A stretch of DNA of 64,000 nucleotides, taken from assembly GCA_019634635.1 (NCBI GenBank), contig JAHCBB010000004.1, forward strand, positions 186,001 through 250,000, given 5' to 3'. The notes beneath the pieces are model-generated. The model worked only from the letters and a program-made list of their open reading frames with translations, searched no databases and was not told the origin of the DNA. Positions within the stretch are counted from its first letter, which is position 1, and every line of letters begins with the position of its first letter. The position numbers were made by a program, and so were the translations under genes. Origin of the DNA: Verrucomicrobiia bacterium. Lineage in GTDB: Bacteria > Verrucomicrobiota > Verrucomicrobiia > Limisphaerales > UBA9464. Below, in pieces: positions 53,797 to 61,712 of this stretch.

Positions 53797-54201
53797 ATGA
53801 CCCCCCCCAGAACCGTTCTGATGACTCAACGAGATGAAGCTCGCTTGAAAGCTTTGATTCCCTCCGCGGGTTCGAGTGAGGGACCGTTGCTTCAGTCGTT
53901 GGTGGACCATGCGAATATTGTCGCTTCGGAGCAGATTCCAACGGATACGGTCACGATGAACTCCAGAGTCCGATTGAGGGATTTGGAGTCGGGGCACGAG
54001 TTGGAGGTGGACCTTTTGTTCCCTCATGATGTGAAGGAAAATAAGGACGGAGTCTCCATCCTGTCTGCAGCGGGCATTGCCTTGTTCGGACTCTCCGAAG
54101 GCGAGTCCGTCCATTGGACCGGGCCCGATGGGCGTGAGAGAAAGCTGAAAGTTCTGTCGGTCGTGTGGCAGCCCGAGGCCGAGGGGCTGTTCCAGTTTTA
54201 G
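53797..54201 (+). CDS. rnk: Rnk-like GreA/GreB C-terminal domain protein
   Basis: About 134 residues from ATG 53797 (MTPPRTVLMTQRDEARLKALI). This start matches the length and N-terminus of Rnk; earlier ATGs at 53767 and 53785 are possible. An N-terminal helical arm (about 1-45) precedes the GreA C-terminal FKBP-like domain with 'VTMNSRVRLRDLESGHELEVDLLFPHDV', 'ILSAAGIALFGLSEGESVHW' and 'WQPEA'. Rnk proteins bind RNA polymerase near the secondary channel and were first linked to nucleoside diphosphate kinase levels. The Gre-type antiterminator acidic tip is absent, as normal for Rnk. Confidence 0.88.
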   Translation: MTPPRTVLMTQRDEARLKALIPSAGSSEGPLLQSLVDHANIVASEQIPTDTVTMNSRVRLRDLESGHELEVDLLFPHDVKENKDGVSILSAAGIALFGLSEGESVHWTGPDGRERKLKVLSVVWQPEAEGLFQF

Positions 54202-54353
54202 GGAGAAGTTCCATCGCGACCCACCTCCGTTCCGCCGCGCCTGTGCGCAGGCACAGTGGGCCTTTCACTTTACCCCTCACCCCGGTTGCAGATCCGCCGA
54301 TGGCTGGCAGGCCAGAGCCGTTTGAGGTGCAGACGCTCCTGGCGCCGCCGCTC

Positions 54354-55301
54354 ATGAGCAGTTCCCATGGCCAATGGTTGCGATCCGGGTGGCGCGGTTG
54401 GGGCGCGGTGCTCCTGCTCCTCGGGATCTGCGGTGCCATCGTCCCGCCCGGCGGGGCCGGGGCTGCAGCCATCGAACGAGTGGCCCTGCCCGCACTGCGC
54501 CTGCGGGGAGCGCCGCTGACCGCTCACACCCAGGGATTGGAGATCGTGGGCGATTCCATCTACGTGACGGCCCGACAGGACACCCCCGCTCCTCGCCGTG
54601 CCCTGTTGTTGCGAACGGCGTGGAATGGAACGGCGTGGGATCTTTGGGAACTCGGCGGCAGTGAACCCGGAATGGATCATCCCGGAGGATTTCAGTCGGA
54701 CGGGCAGCGGCTGTGGATTCCCCTGGCGATGAGCAGGAATGGGGGAACCAGTTTCATCCGGGCCTACGCGATCGCCGACCTGAAGTCCGGACCGCTGCCG
54801 GCGCCGGAAGTGGAGTTCTCGGTCGCCGACCATATTGGCGCGCTGGCGGTGCTGCCGCAGGAGGACCTGCTGGTCGGCGCGGCGTGGGACACCGATGCCG
54901 TATACCTGTGGGATTTGCGCGGACGGTTGAAGCAGACCCTTCGCGGAACCGATCTCAGGCACCGGGGGCTGGGAGCGAAGCCGCTGCCCGGTGAACGGCC
55001 GGGGCTGGCGGTCCAGGACTGGAAGTTTGTGGACGGGGTGCTGGTGGCTGGAGGTCTGGTGAAGCACGGCGGGCCGGCGGGCGACGTCGCCAGTCGCCTC
55101 GTGTGGCTGGACCGCAGGTTGGAACATTTGCCGACACTCCCACCGCTACCACCGGCCCCGGACAATGTGGAGCTGTGCCGGGAAGGCATGGCCGTCGCGG
55201 GGGATTCGGTGTGGTTCCTGCCCGGAGATCTTGGCGCCACCAATGCGATGTATCGCATCTCGTGGCCCGCGCTGCGGAATCAAGCCTGCGACTGCAATTA
55301 G
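54354..55301 (+). CDS. secreted beta-propeller-like protein of unknown function
   Basis: About 315 residues from ATG 54354 (MSSSHGQWLRSGWRGWGAVLLLLGICGAIVPPG), which gives a usable signal peptide; the open frame extends upstream. Repeating text such as 'HTQGLEIVGDSIYVTARQD', 'HPGGFQSDGQRLWIPLA', 'HIGALAVLPQEDLLVGAAWDTDAVYLWDLRG' and 'LAVQDWKFVDGVLVAGG' looks like blades of a propeller. I recall similar proteins in a domain-of-unknown-function family (possibly DUF6454), but am not certain. No catalytic residues are recognised. The gene ends 20 bases before a 169-bp repeat array. Confidence 0.65.
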   Translation: MSSSHGQWLRSGWRGWGAVLLLLGICGAIVPPGGAGAAAIERVALPALRLRGAPLTAHTQGLEIVGDSIYVTARQDTPAPRRALLLRTAWNGTAWDLWELGGSEPGMDHPGGFQSDGQRLWIPLAMSRNGGTSFIRAYAIADLKSGPLPAPEVEFSVADHIGALAVLPQEDLLVGAAWDTDAVYLWDLRGRLKQTLRGTDLRHRGLGAKPLPGERPGLAVQDWKFVDGVLVAGGLVKHGGPAGDVASRLVWLDRRLEHLPTLPPLPPAPDNVELCREGMAVAGDSVWFLPGDLGATNAMYRISWPALRNQACDCN

Positions 55302-55320
55302 CAGCGCCGCCCGGGGGGGG

Positions 55321-56567
55321 ACGCGCTCCCGCACGTCCGTGACTCCTTCCGCTGCGCGTGGGGAGGGGCTGCGGGGATCGTGGGGAGGCTCTGGCGCCTG
55401 GCGCTTCCCGCGTTCCCGATGGTTTGTGCACGAACGCAGCGGAATCGAAGTGGGTCGCGGTGGAACACGCCCCTACCAGACGGGCAGGGACGCGCTTCCG
55501 CGTGTCCGTGACATTTTCCGTTGCGCGTGGGGAGGGGCTGCGGGGATCGCGGGGAGGCTCTGGTATTTGGGGCATTCTACGCAGAGCTCTTGGTCCCGCC
55601 CAATCGCGCATTTTGGTGAGCGAGTACCGGTGGACATCAGCGTTCCCGTTCCCTCCAGTGAATTCGTGGATTTAATCCCGAGGATTCCTTGGCACGACAC
55701 GGTGCGGGAGGCAGGACGCCAGCATCCGGCGCGTGGGGTACTGGTCGCTCCGGGACGACCGTGTGCGGTCTTCGTCACCGTGGCGTCAAAGGACCGCGTA
55801 CAGTGGATGGCGAATGCGGAAGTTCACGAGGCGCTGGTTGGGATCTGGAGCCGGCAAGCGCTCGCCTGGCAGGTGGGAGACTATCTTCTGATGCCCGACC
55901 ACTTGCACCTCGTCTGCGCGCCGGCGGACCTCGGCTGTGGCATCGAGCGGTGGATCCAGTATTGGAAGTCGCTGTTCACCCGGCGGCACGCAATCGGGTC
56001 GGGCCGTTTTCAGCGGGATGCCTTTCACCATCGCCTTCGCAACCAGCAGGCGTATGACGAGACGTGGCACTACGTCCGGGAGAACCCGATCCGCCGGGGA
56101 TTGGTTCAGAACGCGGATGATTGGCCGTTTCGGGGGAGGATTTTTCCGGTGCGGATCTGAGCGGGGAGGCTCTGATGCCTGGCGCTTCCCGCGTTCCCGG
56201 TCGTTTGTGCACGAACGCAGCGGAATCGAAGTGGGTCGCGGTGGAACACGCCCCTACCAGACGGGCAGGGACGCGCTTCCGCGTGTCCGTGATTCCTTCC
56301 GCTGCGCGTGTGGAGTGGTTGCGGGGATCGCGGGGAGGCTCTGGCGCCTGGCGCTTCCCGCGTTCCCGATCGTTTGCGCACGAACGCAGCGGAATCGAAG
56401 TGGGTCGCGGTGGAACACGCCCCTACCAGACGGGTAGGGACGCGCTCCCGCACGTCCGTGACTCCTTCCGCTGCGCGTGGGGAGGGGCTGCGGGGATCGC
56501 GGGGAGGCTTTGGCGCCTGGCGCTTCCCGCGGTCCCGGTCGCCCGTGCACGAACGCGGCGGGATTTC
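55321..56567. repeat. 169-bp tandem repeat array interrupted by a transposase cassette
   Basis: Units begin 'acgcgct.ccgc' at 55321, 55490, 56271 and 56440. The spacing is exactly 169 bases for 55321-55490 and 56271-56440. The second unit is split after its 73rd base by the transposase cassette at 55563-56160 and resumes at 56161, exactly as required to complete 169 bases once a 14-base overlap is counted. GCGGGGAGGCTCTG occurs on both sides of the cassette (55549-55562 and 56161-56174). Each unit has an imperfect palindrome (GGGAGGC...GCTTCCC) resembling a REP hairpin. The last copy decays from about 56525. Gene-free parts 55302-55629 and 56161-56637 consist of these repeats. Confidence 0.85.
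55630..56160 (+). CDS. REP-associated tyrosine transposase (RAYT, Y1/IS200-like)
   Basis: The frame is open far upstream through repeat sequence; I take the GTG at 55630, giving about 176 residues, in the usual RAYT range. The HUH motif is His91-Leu-His93 in 'LLMPDHLHLV'. The likely catalytic tyrosine is Tyr148 in 'WHYVRENPIRRGLV', the pattern Y-x-x-(x)NP of this family. 'FQRDAFHHRLRNQQAY' and the terminal 'DDWPFRG' are also typical. RAYTs are single-domain Y1 nucleases that cut palindromic REP elements in single-stranded DNA. The gene sits inside repeats that carry a matching hairpin, so these repeats are probably its substrates, though this is inferred. Confidence 0.9.
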   Translation: MDISVPVPSSEFVDLIPRIPWHDTVREAGRQHPARGVLVAPGRPCAVFVTVASKDRVQWMANAEVHEALVGIWSRQALAWQVGDYLLMPDHLHLVCAPADLGCGIERWIQYWKSLFTRRHAIGSGRFQRDAFHHRLRNQQAYDETWHYVRENPIRRGLVQNADDWPFRGRIFPVRI

Positions 56568-56637
56568 GGCGGGTCGCACGACGGCAACTTCCTCCTTGTC
56601 CACGGCGACGCCGGGCCGCGATAACCTCGGGGTTCCG

Positions 56638-57927
56638 ATGAACATCCTCGATGATTTTGAGTGGCGTGGCCTGCTGGCGGATTGCACCGATCTGCCAGGC
56701 CTGCGGCAGCGGATCGGGTCGGGTCGGATCACGCTCTACTGTGGCTTCGACCCGACCGCCGACTCGCTACATGTGGGTCACCTGGTGCCGCTGCTCGCCC
56801 TGAGGCGGTTCCAAAACGCGGGGCACTGTCCGATTGCCGTCGCCGGCGGGGCCACAGGAAGCGTCGGGGATCCCAGCGGCAAGTCCGCCGAGCGCAACCT
56901 GCTCACGCCTGAACAGATCGCCGCCAACGTCGCCGCCGTCGGCCGGCAGCTCGAGCGGTTGCTCGATTTCCAAGTGATCCCCAATACCGCCCTCCTGGTG
57001 AACAATGCGTCGTGGACCGATGGCGTGTCCTTCGTGGAGTTCCTGCGCGATGTGGGCAAGCACTTCACCGTGAACCAGATGGTGGCCAAGGAATCCGTCC
57101 GCTCCCGCATGGAGGATCGCGACGCGGGCATCAGCTTCACGGAATTCAGTTACATGCTCCTCCAGGCCTTCGACTTTTACGTGCTGGCACGGGACCACAC
57201 CTGCGAACTCCAGATCGGGGGATCGGACCAGTGGGGCAACATCACCATGGGACTGGAGCTCATCCGCAGGAAGCTCGGACGAACGGCGTTTGGTCTCACG
57301 CTGCCGCTGATCACCAAGGCGGATGGCACCAAATTCGGCAAGACCGAGGGGGGCGCGGTGTGGTTGGATCCGCGGCGGACCAGTCCGTACCGCTTCTTCC
57401 AGTTCTGGGTGAACACGGAGGACGCGGATGTGGTGAAGTACCTCAAGTTTTTCACCTTCCTCGGGCGCGACGAGATCGAATCCCTGGAAGCGCAGCATGC
57501 CGCGGATCCCGGGCGCCGGGTGGCGCATCGCGCCCTGGCCCGCGCGGTCACCGGATTGATCCATGGCGAGACCGCCGCGGCGGAGGCCGTCCGCGCCAGC
57601 GAACTTCTGTTTTCCGGGGGGCCCATCGAGGGATTGGAGGAGGCTACCTTTGCAGAGGTGGTGGGCGAGGTGCCCGGCCGGGCCCTGCCGCCGGGCGCGC
57701 TTGCCGGCGAGGGAGCGCCACTCGTGGAGCTCTTCGTCCACGCAGGGCTGTGTTCGAGCAAGGGCCAGTCGCGCAAGGATCTTGAGGGCGGAGGTCTCTA
57801 CCTCAACAACGAACGCCAGACCGATCCGGCACGCCGGGTCACCCCGGCCGACCTGCTCTTCGGCAGGCATCTGCTCCTGCGCAAGGGCCGGAGAAACTAC
57901 GCCGTCCTGACCCTCGGGGAGGGGTGA
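56638..57927 (+). CDS. tyrS: tyrosyl-tRNA synthetase
   Basis: The protein has 429 residues from ATG 56638 (MNILDDFEWRGLLADC); the frame is open upstream only through repeat DNA. The class I signature reads HVGH at 45-48 in 'GFDPTADSLHVGHLVPL', and the KMSKS-like loop reads KFGKT at 232-236. 'QIGGSDQWGNITMGLELIRR' is characteristic of TyrRS. A C-terminal S4 RNA-binding domain (about 360-429) is present with 'LCSSKGQSRKDLEGGGLYLNN'. It charges tRNA-Tyr in the cytoplasm. It converges with hisH, 18 bases apart. Confidence 0.97.
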   Translation: MNILDDFEWRGLLADCTDLPGLRQRIGSGRITLYCGFDPTADSLHVGHLVPLLALRRFQNAGHCPIAVAGGATGSVGDPSGKSAERNLLTPEQIAANVAAVGRQLERLLDFQVIPNTALLVNNASWTDGVSFVEFLRDVGKHFTVNQMVAKESVRSRMEDRDAGISFTEFSYMLLQAFDFYVLARDHTCELQIGGSDQWGNITMGLELIRRKLGRTAFGLTLPLITKADGTKFGKTEGGAVWLDPRRTSPYRFFQFWVNTEDADVVKYLKFFTFLGRDEIESLEAQHAADPGRRVAHRALARAVTGLIHGETAAAEAVRASELLFSGGPIEGLEEATFAEVVGEVPGRALPPGALAGEGAPLVELFVHAGLCSSKGQSRKDLEGGGLYLNNERQTDPARRVTPADLLFGRHLLLRKGRRNYAVLTLGEG

Positions 57928-57945
57928 TGCAGGGTTCAAACAAGC

Positions 57946-58575
57946 CTACCGCGCGGTGTACCGGGCAAAGTTGGCGAGCAATTGGAGACCGACCCGCTGG
58001 CTTTTCTCCGGGTGAAACTGCGTCGCCCAGACGTTGTCCCGGCAGATGGCGGCGGCGAATGGAACGCCATAGGTCGTGCGGCCTGCGACCAGGGAGTCCT
58101 CCTCGGGACGGGGATAAAAGCTGTGGACGAAGTAGAAGTGGCTGCGGTCGGGAATGCCCTCGAACAGGGACGCGCCGGCCGGGGTGATGGACACCTCGTT
58201 CCACCCGATCTGAGGAACCTTCAATCTCGGCTCTGCGGGAGTCGGTTGGAAGCGCACCACCGGGCCGCGGAAGATCCCGAGACCAGCCGCGCAGGAGTTG
58301 AATTCGTCGCTCCGATCGAACAGCGCCTGGTAGCCCACGCAGATTCCGAGAAACGGCCGGCCGGCCTGGATCCAGTCGCGCACCGCCCCGGCCAGTGCCT
58401 GACGTTCCAGCGCATTGAGGCAGTCGTCGAAGGCCCCGACGCCGGGGAGCACGACGCCCCGGGCGGCGCCGAGGTTTCCGGGATGGGCGACGCGAACCAC
58501 GGGGGCCCCGACGGCTTGAAGCGCTTTTTCGACGCTGCGGATGTTGCCGGAACCGTAATCCAGAAGGGCGAGCAT
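57946..58575 (-). CDS. hisH: imidazole glycerol phosphate synthase glutaminase subunit
   Basis: The protein has 209 residues. The class I glutamine amidotransferase triad is Cys79 (GICVGYQ), His188 and Glu190 (FHPEKSQ). The N-terminal 'LLDYGSGNIRSVEKAL' and 'LPGVGAFDDCL' match HisH. It supplies ammonia to HisF to make imidazole glycerol phosphate and AICAR in histidine biosynthesis. No hisF or other his genes are adjacent. It follows the rlmN gene by 27 bases and may share its transcript. Confidence 0.95.
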   Translation of the reverse strand: MLALLDYGSGNIRSVEKALQAVGAPVVRVAHPGNLGAARGVVLPGVGAFDDCLNALERQALAGAVRDWIQAGRPFLGICVGYQALFDRSDEFNSCAAGLGIFRGPVVRFQPTPAEPRLKVPQIGWNEVSITPAGASLFEGIPDRSHFYFVHSFYPRPEEDSLVAGRTTYGVPFAAAICRDNVWATQFHPEKSQRVGLQLLANFARYTAR

Positions 58576-58602
58576 GATCGGGCGACGAGACCCGGGCGCA
58601 GC

Positions 58603-59775
58603 CTATGGCCGTGGCCCGGGGGCGGCAATGGCCTCCGTCGCCTCCGTCGCATCGGAGGAACCCGGGGTGTCCGCGAGGTCGCGCAGGGTGCGCAGGCGCA
58701 ACTGGCCGCAGGCCGCGTCAATGTCATGACCCTTCTCCAGCCGCAGCGTGGTGGGCACGCCGCGGGCGCGCAGGGCATCGGCGAAGGCCTCGCAAACGGC
58801 GACCATGGGGCGCTCCCAGGGAAGTCCCTCGACCCGATTGTAGGGAATCAGGTTCACCTTCGCCTGGAGGTCGCGGGCCAGTGTGGCGAGGTCGGGCACC
58901 TGTCGCGGATCCGCATTGACGCCCTCGATGAGGATGTACTCCAAAGTCAGCATCCGGCCTTTCCGTTCGACATAGTACCGGCAGGCGGCCCGGAGTTCGG
59001 CGAGCGGGTACTTGCGGTTCACCGGCATGATGCGGTTGCGGACCTCGTCCGTCGCACCGTGCAGGGAGATGGCGAGTCGGAATTGGAGGGGATCGTCCGC
59101 CAGGGCGCGGATGCCCGGGACGACGCCGCTGGTGGACAGGGTGATCTTGCGGGCGCCGATCTGGCCGCCCCACGGGGCGTTGAGCACGCGCAGGGCGGCG
59201 AGGACGTTATCCAGGTTGGCCATGGGTTCGCCCATGCCCATGACGACGATGTTGTTCACGAGCCGGGGGGCTCCGGTCCGATTTGCCGCCGCCTGTGAGG
59301 CGTGCCAGCGCTCGACGGCGAGGACCTGTCCGGAGATTTCGTGGGGCAGCAGGTTGCGCTTCCACCCGTCGAGTCCGCTGGCGCAGAACCGGCACCCGTA
59401 GGCGCAGCCCACCTGGGTGGAAATGCAGAGGGTGTGCCGGTCGCTGCGGTCCCCGTACAGCGCCGGGTTCGCCGGGATGAGCACGCTTTCCACCAGGCTG
59501 CCGTCGGCCAGTCGCCAGAGGAACTTGCGGGTGGTATCCCCGGAGCCCTGGACCTGCACGAGGGCCGGGAGGGTCAGCGAGTAGGCCCCGGCGAGCCGCT
59601 TGCGGAGCGGACGCGGCAGGTTGGTCATCGCGTCCCACGACACCGCCCTCCGGGCGTGCAGCCAGTCGAGCAACTGCCCGAGCCGGTACGCGGGCTCCTG
59701 CCAATCGCGGAAGCGTTGTTCGAGGGCCTCCCGGGGTTCGCCGCGGATATCGGGAAGGGGATCGGGGAAGTTCAC
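58603..59775 (-). CDS. rlmN: 23S rRNA (adenine(2503)-C(2))-methyltransferase, radical SAM
   Basis: About 390 residues from GTG 59775 (MNFPDPLPDIRGEPREAL); the frame also allows ATG 59868, which would overlap larB by about 41 bases. The radical SAM cluster lies at Cys124, Cys128 and Cys131 in 'TQVGCAYGCRFCASGLDGWKRNL'. Further family text includes 'NNIVVMGMGEPMANLDNVL', 'ITLSTSGVVPGI' and the C-terminal 'DIDAACGQL' with the methyl-carrying cysteine. RlmN methylates A2503 of 23S rRNA and A37 of some tRNAs. It lies in a larB-rlmN-hisH minus-strand run. Confidence 0.95.
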   Translation of the reverse strand: MNFPDPLPDIRGEPREALEQRFRDWQEPAYRLGQLLDWLHARRAVSWDAMTNLPRPLRKRLAGAYSLTLPALVQVQGSGDTTRKFLWRLADGSLVESVLIPANPALYGDRSDRHTLCISTQVGCAYGCRFCASGLDGWKRNLLPHEISGQVLAVERWHASQAAANRTGAPRLVNNIVVMGMGEPMANLDNVLAALRVLNAPWGGQIGARKITLSTSGVVPGIRALADDPLQFRLAISLHGATDEVRNRIMPVNRKYPLAELRAACRYYVERKGRMLTLEYILIEGVNADPRQVPDLATLARDLQAKVNLIPYNRVEGLPWERPMVAVCEAFADALRARGVPTTLRLEKGHDIDAACGQLRLRTLRDLADTPGSSDATEATEAIAAPGPRP

Positions 59776-59827
59776 TCGTGGAGGGGGCCGCGGCGGGATC
59801 GCGATGGAACGTCCGGGGGAACGGGGA

Positions 59828-60586
59828 TCACGCGGAGTCCGGGAGGGCGTTGATGCGGGCCGCGGCATAGCCGCCTCCGAAGCCGTTGTCTATGTTCACC
59901 ACGGTCAGGCCGCTTGCACACGAGTTGAGCATGCCGAGCAGGGCGGTAAGTCCGCCGAAATGGGAGCCGTATCCGATGCTGGTCGGCACGCCGATCAGGG
60001 GACGATCCATGAGCCCGCCGACCACACTGGGCAGTGCGGCCTCCATGCCGGCGACCACGACCACCACACGGGCCCGCTGCAGGTCGTCCAGACGAGCCAG
60101 CAGGCGGTGGAGTCCGGCGACCCCGACGTCGTGAACCCGCGTGACATGACTGCCCATGAATTCGGCGGTCACGGCGGCCTCCTCGGCCACGGGAAGGTCG
60201 CTGGTCCCGGCACAAACCACCGCCACGTTGCCGATGCGGATGGGCGGGCGGTCCGATTCCACCGTGATGCAGCGCGCCACCTCGTGGTGCCGGGCCTGGC
60301 GGAAGGCGCGGCGGACCGCCTGGGCATGGTCCTCGGCGACGCGCGTGATCAGGACCCGCCCGCTGGCCTTCACGATTTCCCCGGCGATGGCCGTCAGCTG
60401 TTCCGGCGACTTGCCCGCGCCGAAGATGACCTCCGGACACCCCTTGCGGAGTTCCCGGTGCAGGTCCACGGAGGCAAATCCCAGATCGGCCACCGGGGCG
60501 GCTTGAAAGGCGTGCAGGACGTCCTCGCGTGAGGCGCGGCCCTCACGGAAGGCGTCGAGCAGTCGGGCGGCTTCGGCGGGCGTCAC
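59828..60586 (-). CDS. larB: LarB-like carboxylase of nickel-pincer cofactor biosynthesis (PurE-like fold)
   Basis: About 252 residues from GTG 60586, preceded by GAGAGGTGGGG, a good ribosome-binding site; an ATG 54 bases upstream lacks one. 'DLGFASVDLHRELRKGCPEVIFGAGKSPEQL' and the AIR-carboxylase-like domain (about 120-250; AVVCAGTSDLPVAEEAAVTAEFMG, GVPTSIGYGSHFGGLTALLGMLNSCASGLTVVNIDNGFG) are characteristic of LarB. LarB carboxylates nicotinate adenine dinucleotide in synthesis of the lactate racemase cofactor. LarC and LarE are not in this window, so the pathway partner genes must be elsewhere or the protein has another role. Confidence 0.9.
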   Translation of the reverse strand: MTPAEAARLLDAFREGRASREDVLHAFQAAPVADLGFASVDLHRELRKGCPEVIFGAGKSPEQLTAIAGEIVKASGRVLITRVAEDHAQAVRRAFRQARHHEVARCITVESDRPPIRIGNVAVVCAGTSDLPVAEEAAVTAEFMGSHVTRVHDVGVAGLHRLLARLDDLQRARVVVVVAGMEAALPSVVGGLMDRPLIGVPTSIGYGSHFGGLTALLGMLNSCASGLTVVNIDNGFGGGYAAARINALPDSA

Positions 60587-60753
60587 GGCCCCACCTCTCG
60601 GGAATTGGTTGGCATCGGCGCACTCATGTATGCCGCGCACGGTATCGGGTGCTTCGGAAAAATCGAAGACCTCCGATGGGAATTTGACCCACGGTGCGCC
60701 GCCTCCCCACCGTCATCATGCCAGGACCCTCGCCGGCTTTGAATTCATCATAT

Positions 60754-60781
60754 CAATAAATCCTGATGCGTTGATTTATTG
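60754..60781 (+). promoter_or_regulatory. perfect AT-rich inverted repeat upstream of metF
   Basis: CAATAAATC (60754-60762) and GATTTATTG (60773-60781) form a perfect 9-bp inverted repeat with a 10-base spacer, 37 bases before the metF ATG. It is an AT island in a GC-rich setting and contains a second nested pair ATCAA/TTGAT. It could be an operator for a methionine-pathway regulator or an RNA hairpin; no known riboswitch is recognised. Confidence 0.5.
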
Positions 60782-60818
60782 CTTGTCCAAGCAAGTCGAA
60801 TTTCGCAATCTGTTCCCG

Positions 60819-61712
60819 ATGATCCGGCTGATTCACGAGCTTCACGCCGAGGCCGCGGTGGCGGGGCGTCCCGCCATTTCGGTGGAATTTTTCCCCCCGA
60901 AGACACCGGAAGGGGAGCGGACGCTGTTTGACCAGACGCTTCCCGCGTTGCTGGAGGCTCATCCAGCGTACTGCTCGGTGACCTACGGCGCCGGAGGATC
61001 CACCCGGGAGAAGACGCTGGCGATCGTGGAGCGGATCCAGCGCGACTTCGGGCTGACCGCGATGATGCATCTGACCTGTGTCAATGCGACGGAGGCCGAC
61101 ATCCGGCAGGTGGTGGACGAGGCGGCGTCACGGGGGGTGCGCAATGTGCTGGCGTTGCGGGGCGATCCGCCCGGAGGGACCGGCCCGTGGATCAAGACGG
61201 AGGGGGGATTTGAATTCTCATCCGAACTCGTGGCGTACCTGAAGCGCCGGGGCGGGTTCAGCATCGGGACGGCAGGATTTCCGGAGGGGCACGTGGCGCA
61301 GGCCGGGGGACGCCTGGTGGACTGGGAATTCCTTGCCCGGAAGGTGGAGGCGGGTGCGGACTTCGTGGTCACCCAGCTTTTTTTCGACAACGACGACTAC
61401 CATCGGTTTCGGGACCACCTCACGCGCCGACTGGGTGTGACCGTACCGTTGATTCCCGGGCTGATGCCGGTGTTGTCGGGCGGCCAGACCAAGAAATTCA
61501 CCCAGATGTGCGGCGCCCGGTTGCCAGAGGCCTTCCTGTCGCGATTGGAGGCGCTTGGGGATGACGACGCCGCGGTGACGGACTTCGGGATCGAATATTG
61601 CTCGCGCCAGTGCGAGGACCTGCTGCGCCAGGGGGCGCCGGGCATCCACTTCTACACACTGAACAAGGCCCATTCGACCGTCAGGGTGCTTCGAAATCTG
61701 GGGCTGGGATGA
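60819..61712 (+). CDS. metF: 5,10-methylenetetrahydrofolate reductase
   Basis: The protein has 297 residues from ATG 60819 (MIRLIHELHAEAAVAGR); the frame is open upstream through the leader. The TIM-barrel MTHFR text is clear: 'ISVEFFPPKTPEGE', 'YCSVTYGAGGSTREKTL', 'MHLTCVNATEADI', 'NVLALRGDPPGG' and 'ADFVVTQLFFDNDDYHRF'. It uses FAD and NADH to make 5-methyltetrahydrofolate for methionine synthesis. An inverted repeat lies in the leader. It converges with the GAF kinase gene, overlapping by 32 bases at the 3' ends. Confidence 0.97.
   Translation: MIRLIHELHAEAAVAGRPAISVEFFPPKTPEGERTLFDQTLPALLEAHPAYCSVTYGAGGSTREKTLAIVERIQRDFGLTAMMHLTCVNATEADIRQVVDEAASRGVRNVLALRGDPPGGTGPWIKTEGGFEFSSELVAYLKRRGGFSIGTAGFPEGHVAQAGGRLVDWEFLARKVEAGADFVVTQLFFDNDDYHRFRDHLTRRLGVTVPLIPGLMPVLSGGQTKKFTQMCGARLPEAFLSRLEALGDDDAAVTDFGIEYCSRQCEDLLRQGAPGIHFYTLNKAHSTVRVLRNLGLG

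Noticed and set aside
55321..56567. CRISPR array or rRNA-like locus
   Set aside because: The 169-base units are contiguous copies without unique spacers and carry no ribosomal sequence text.
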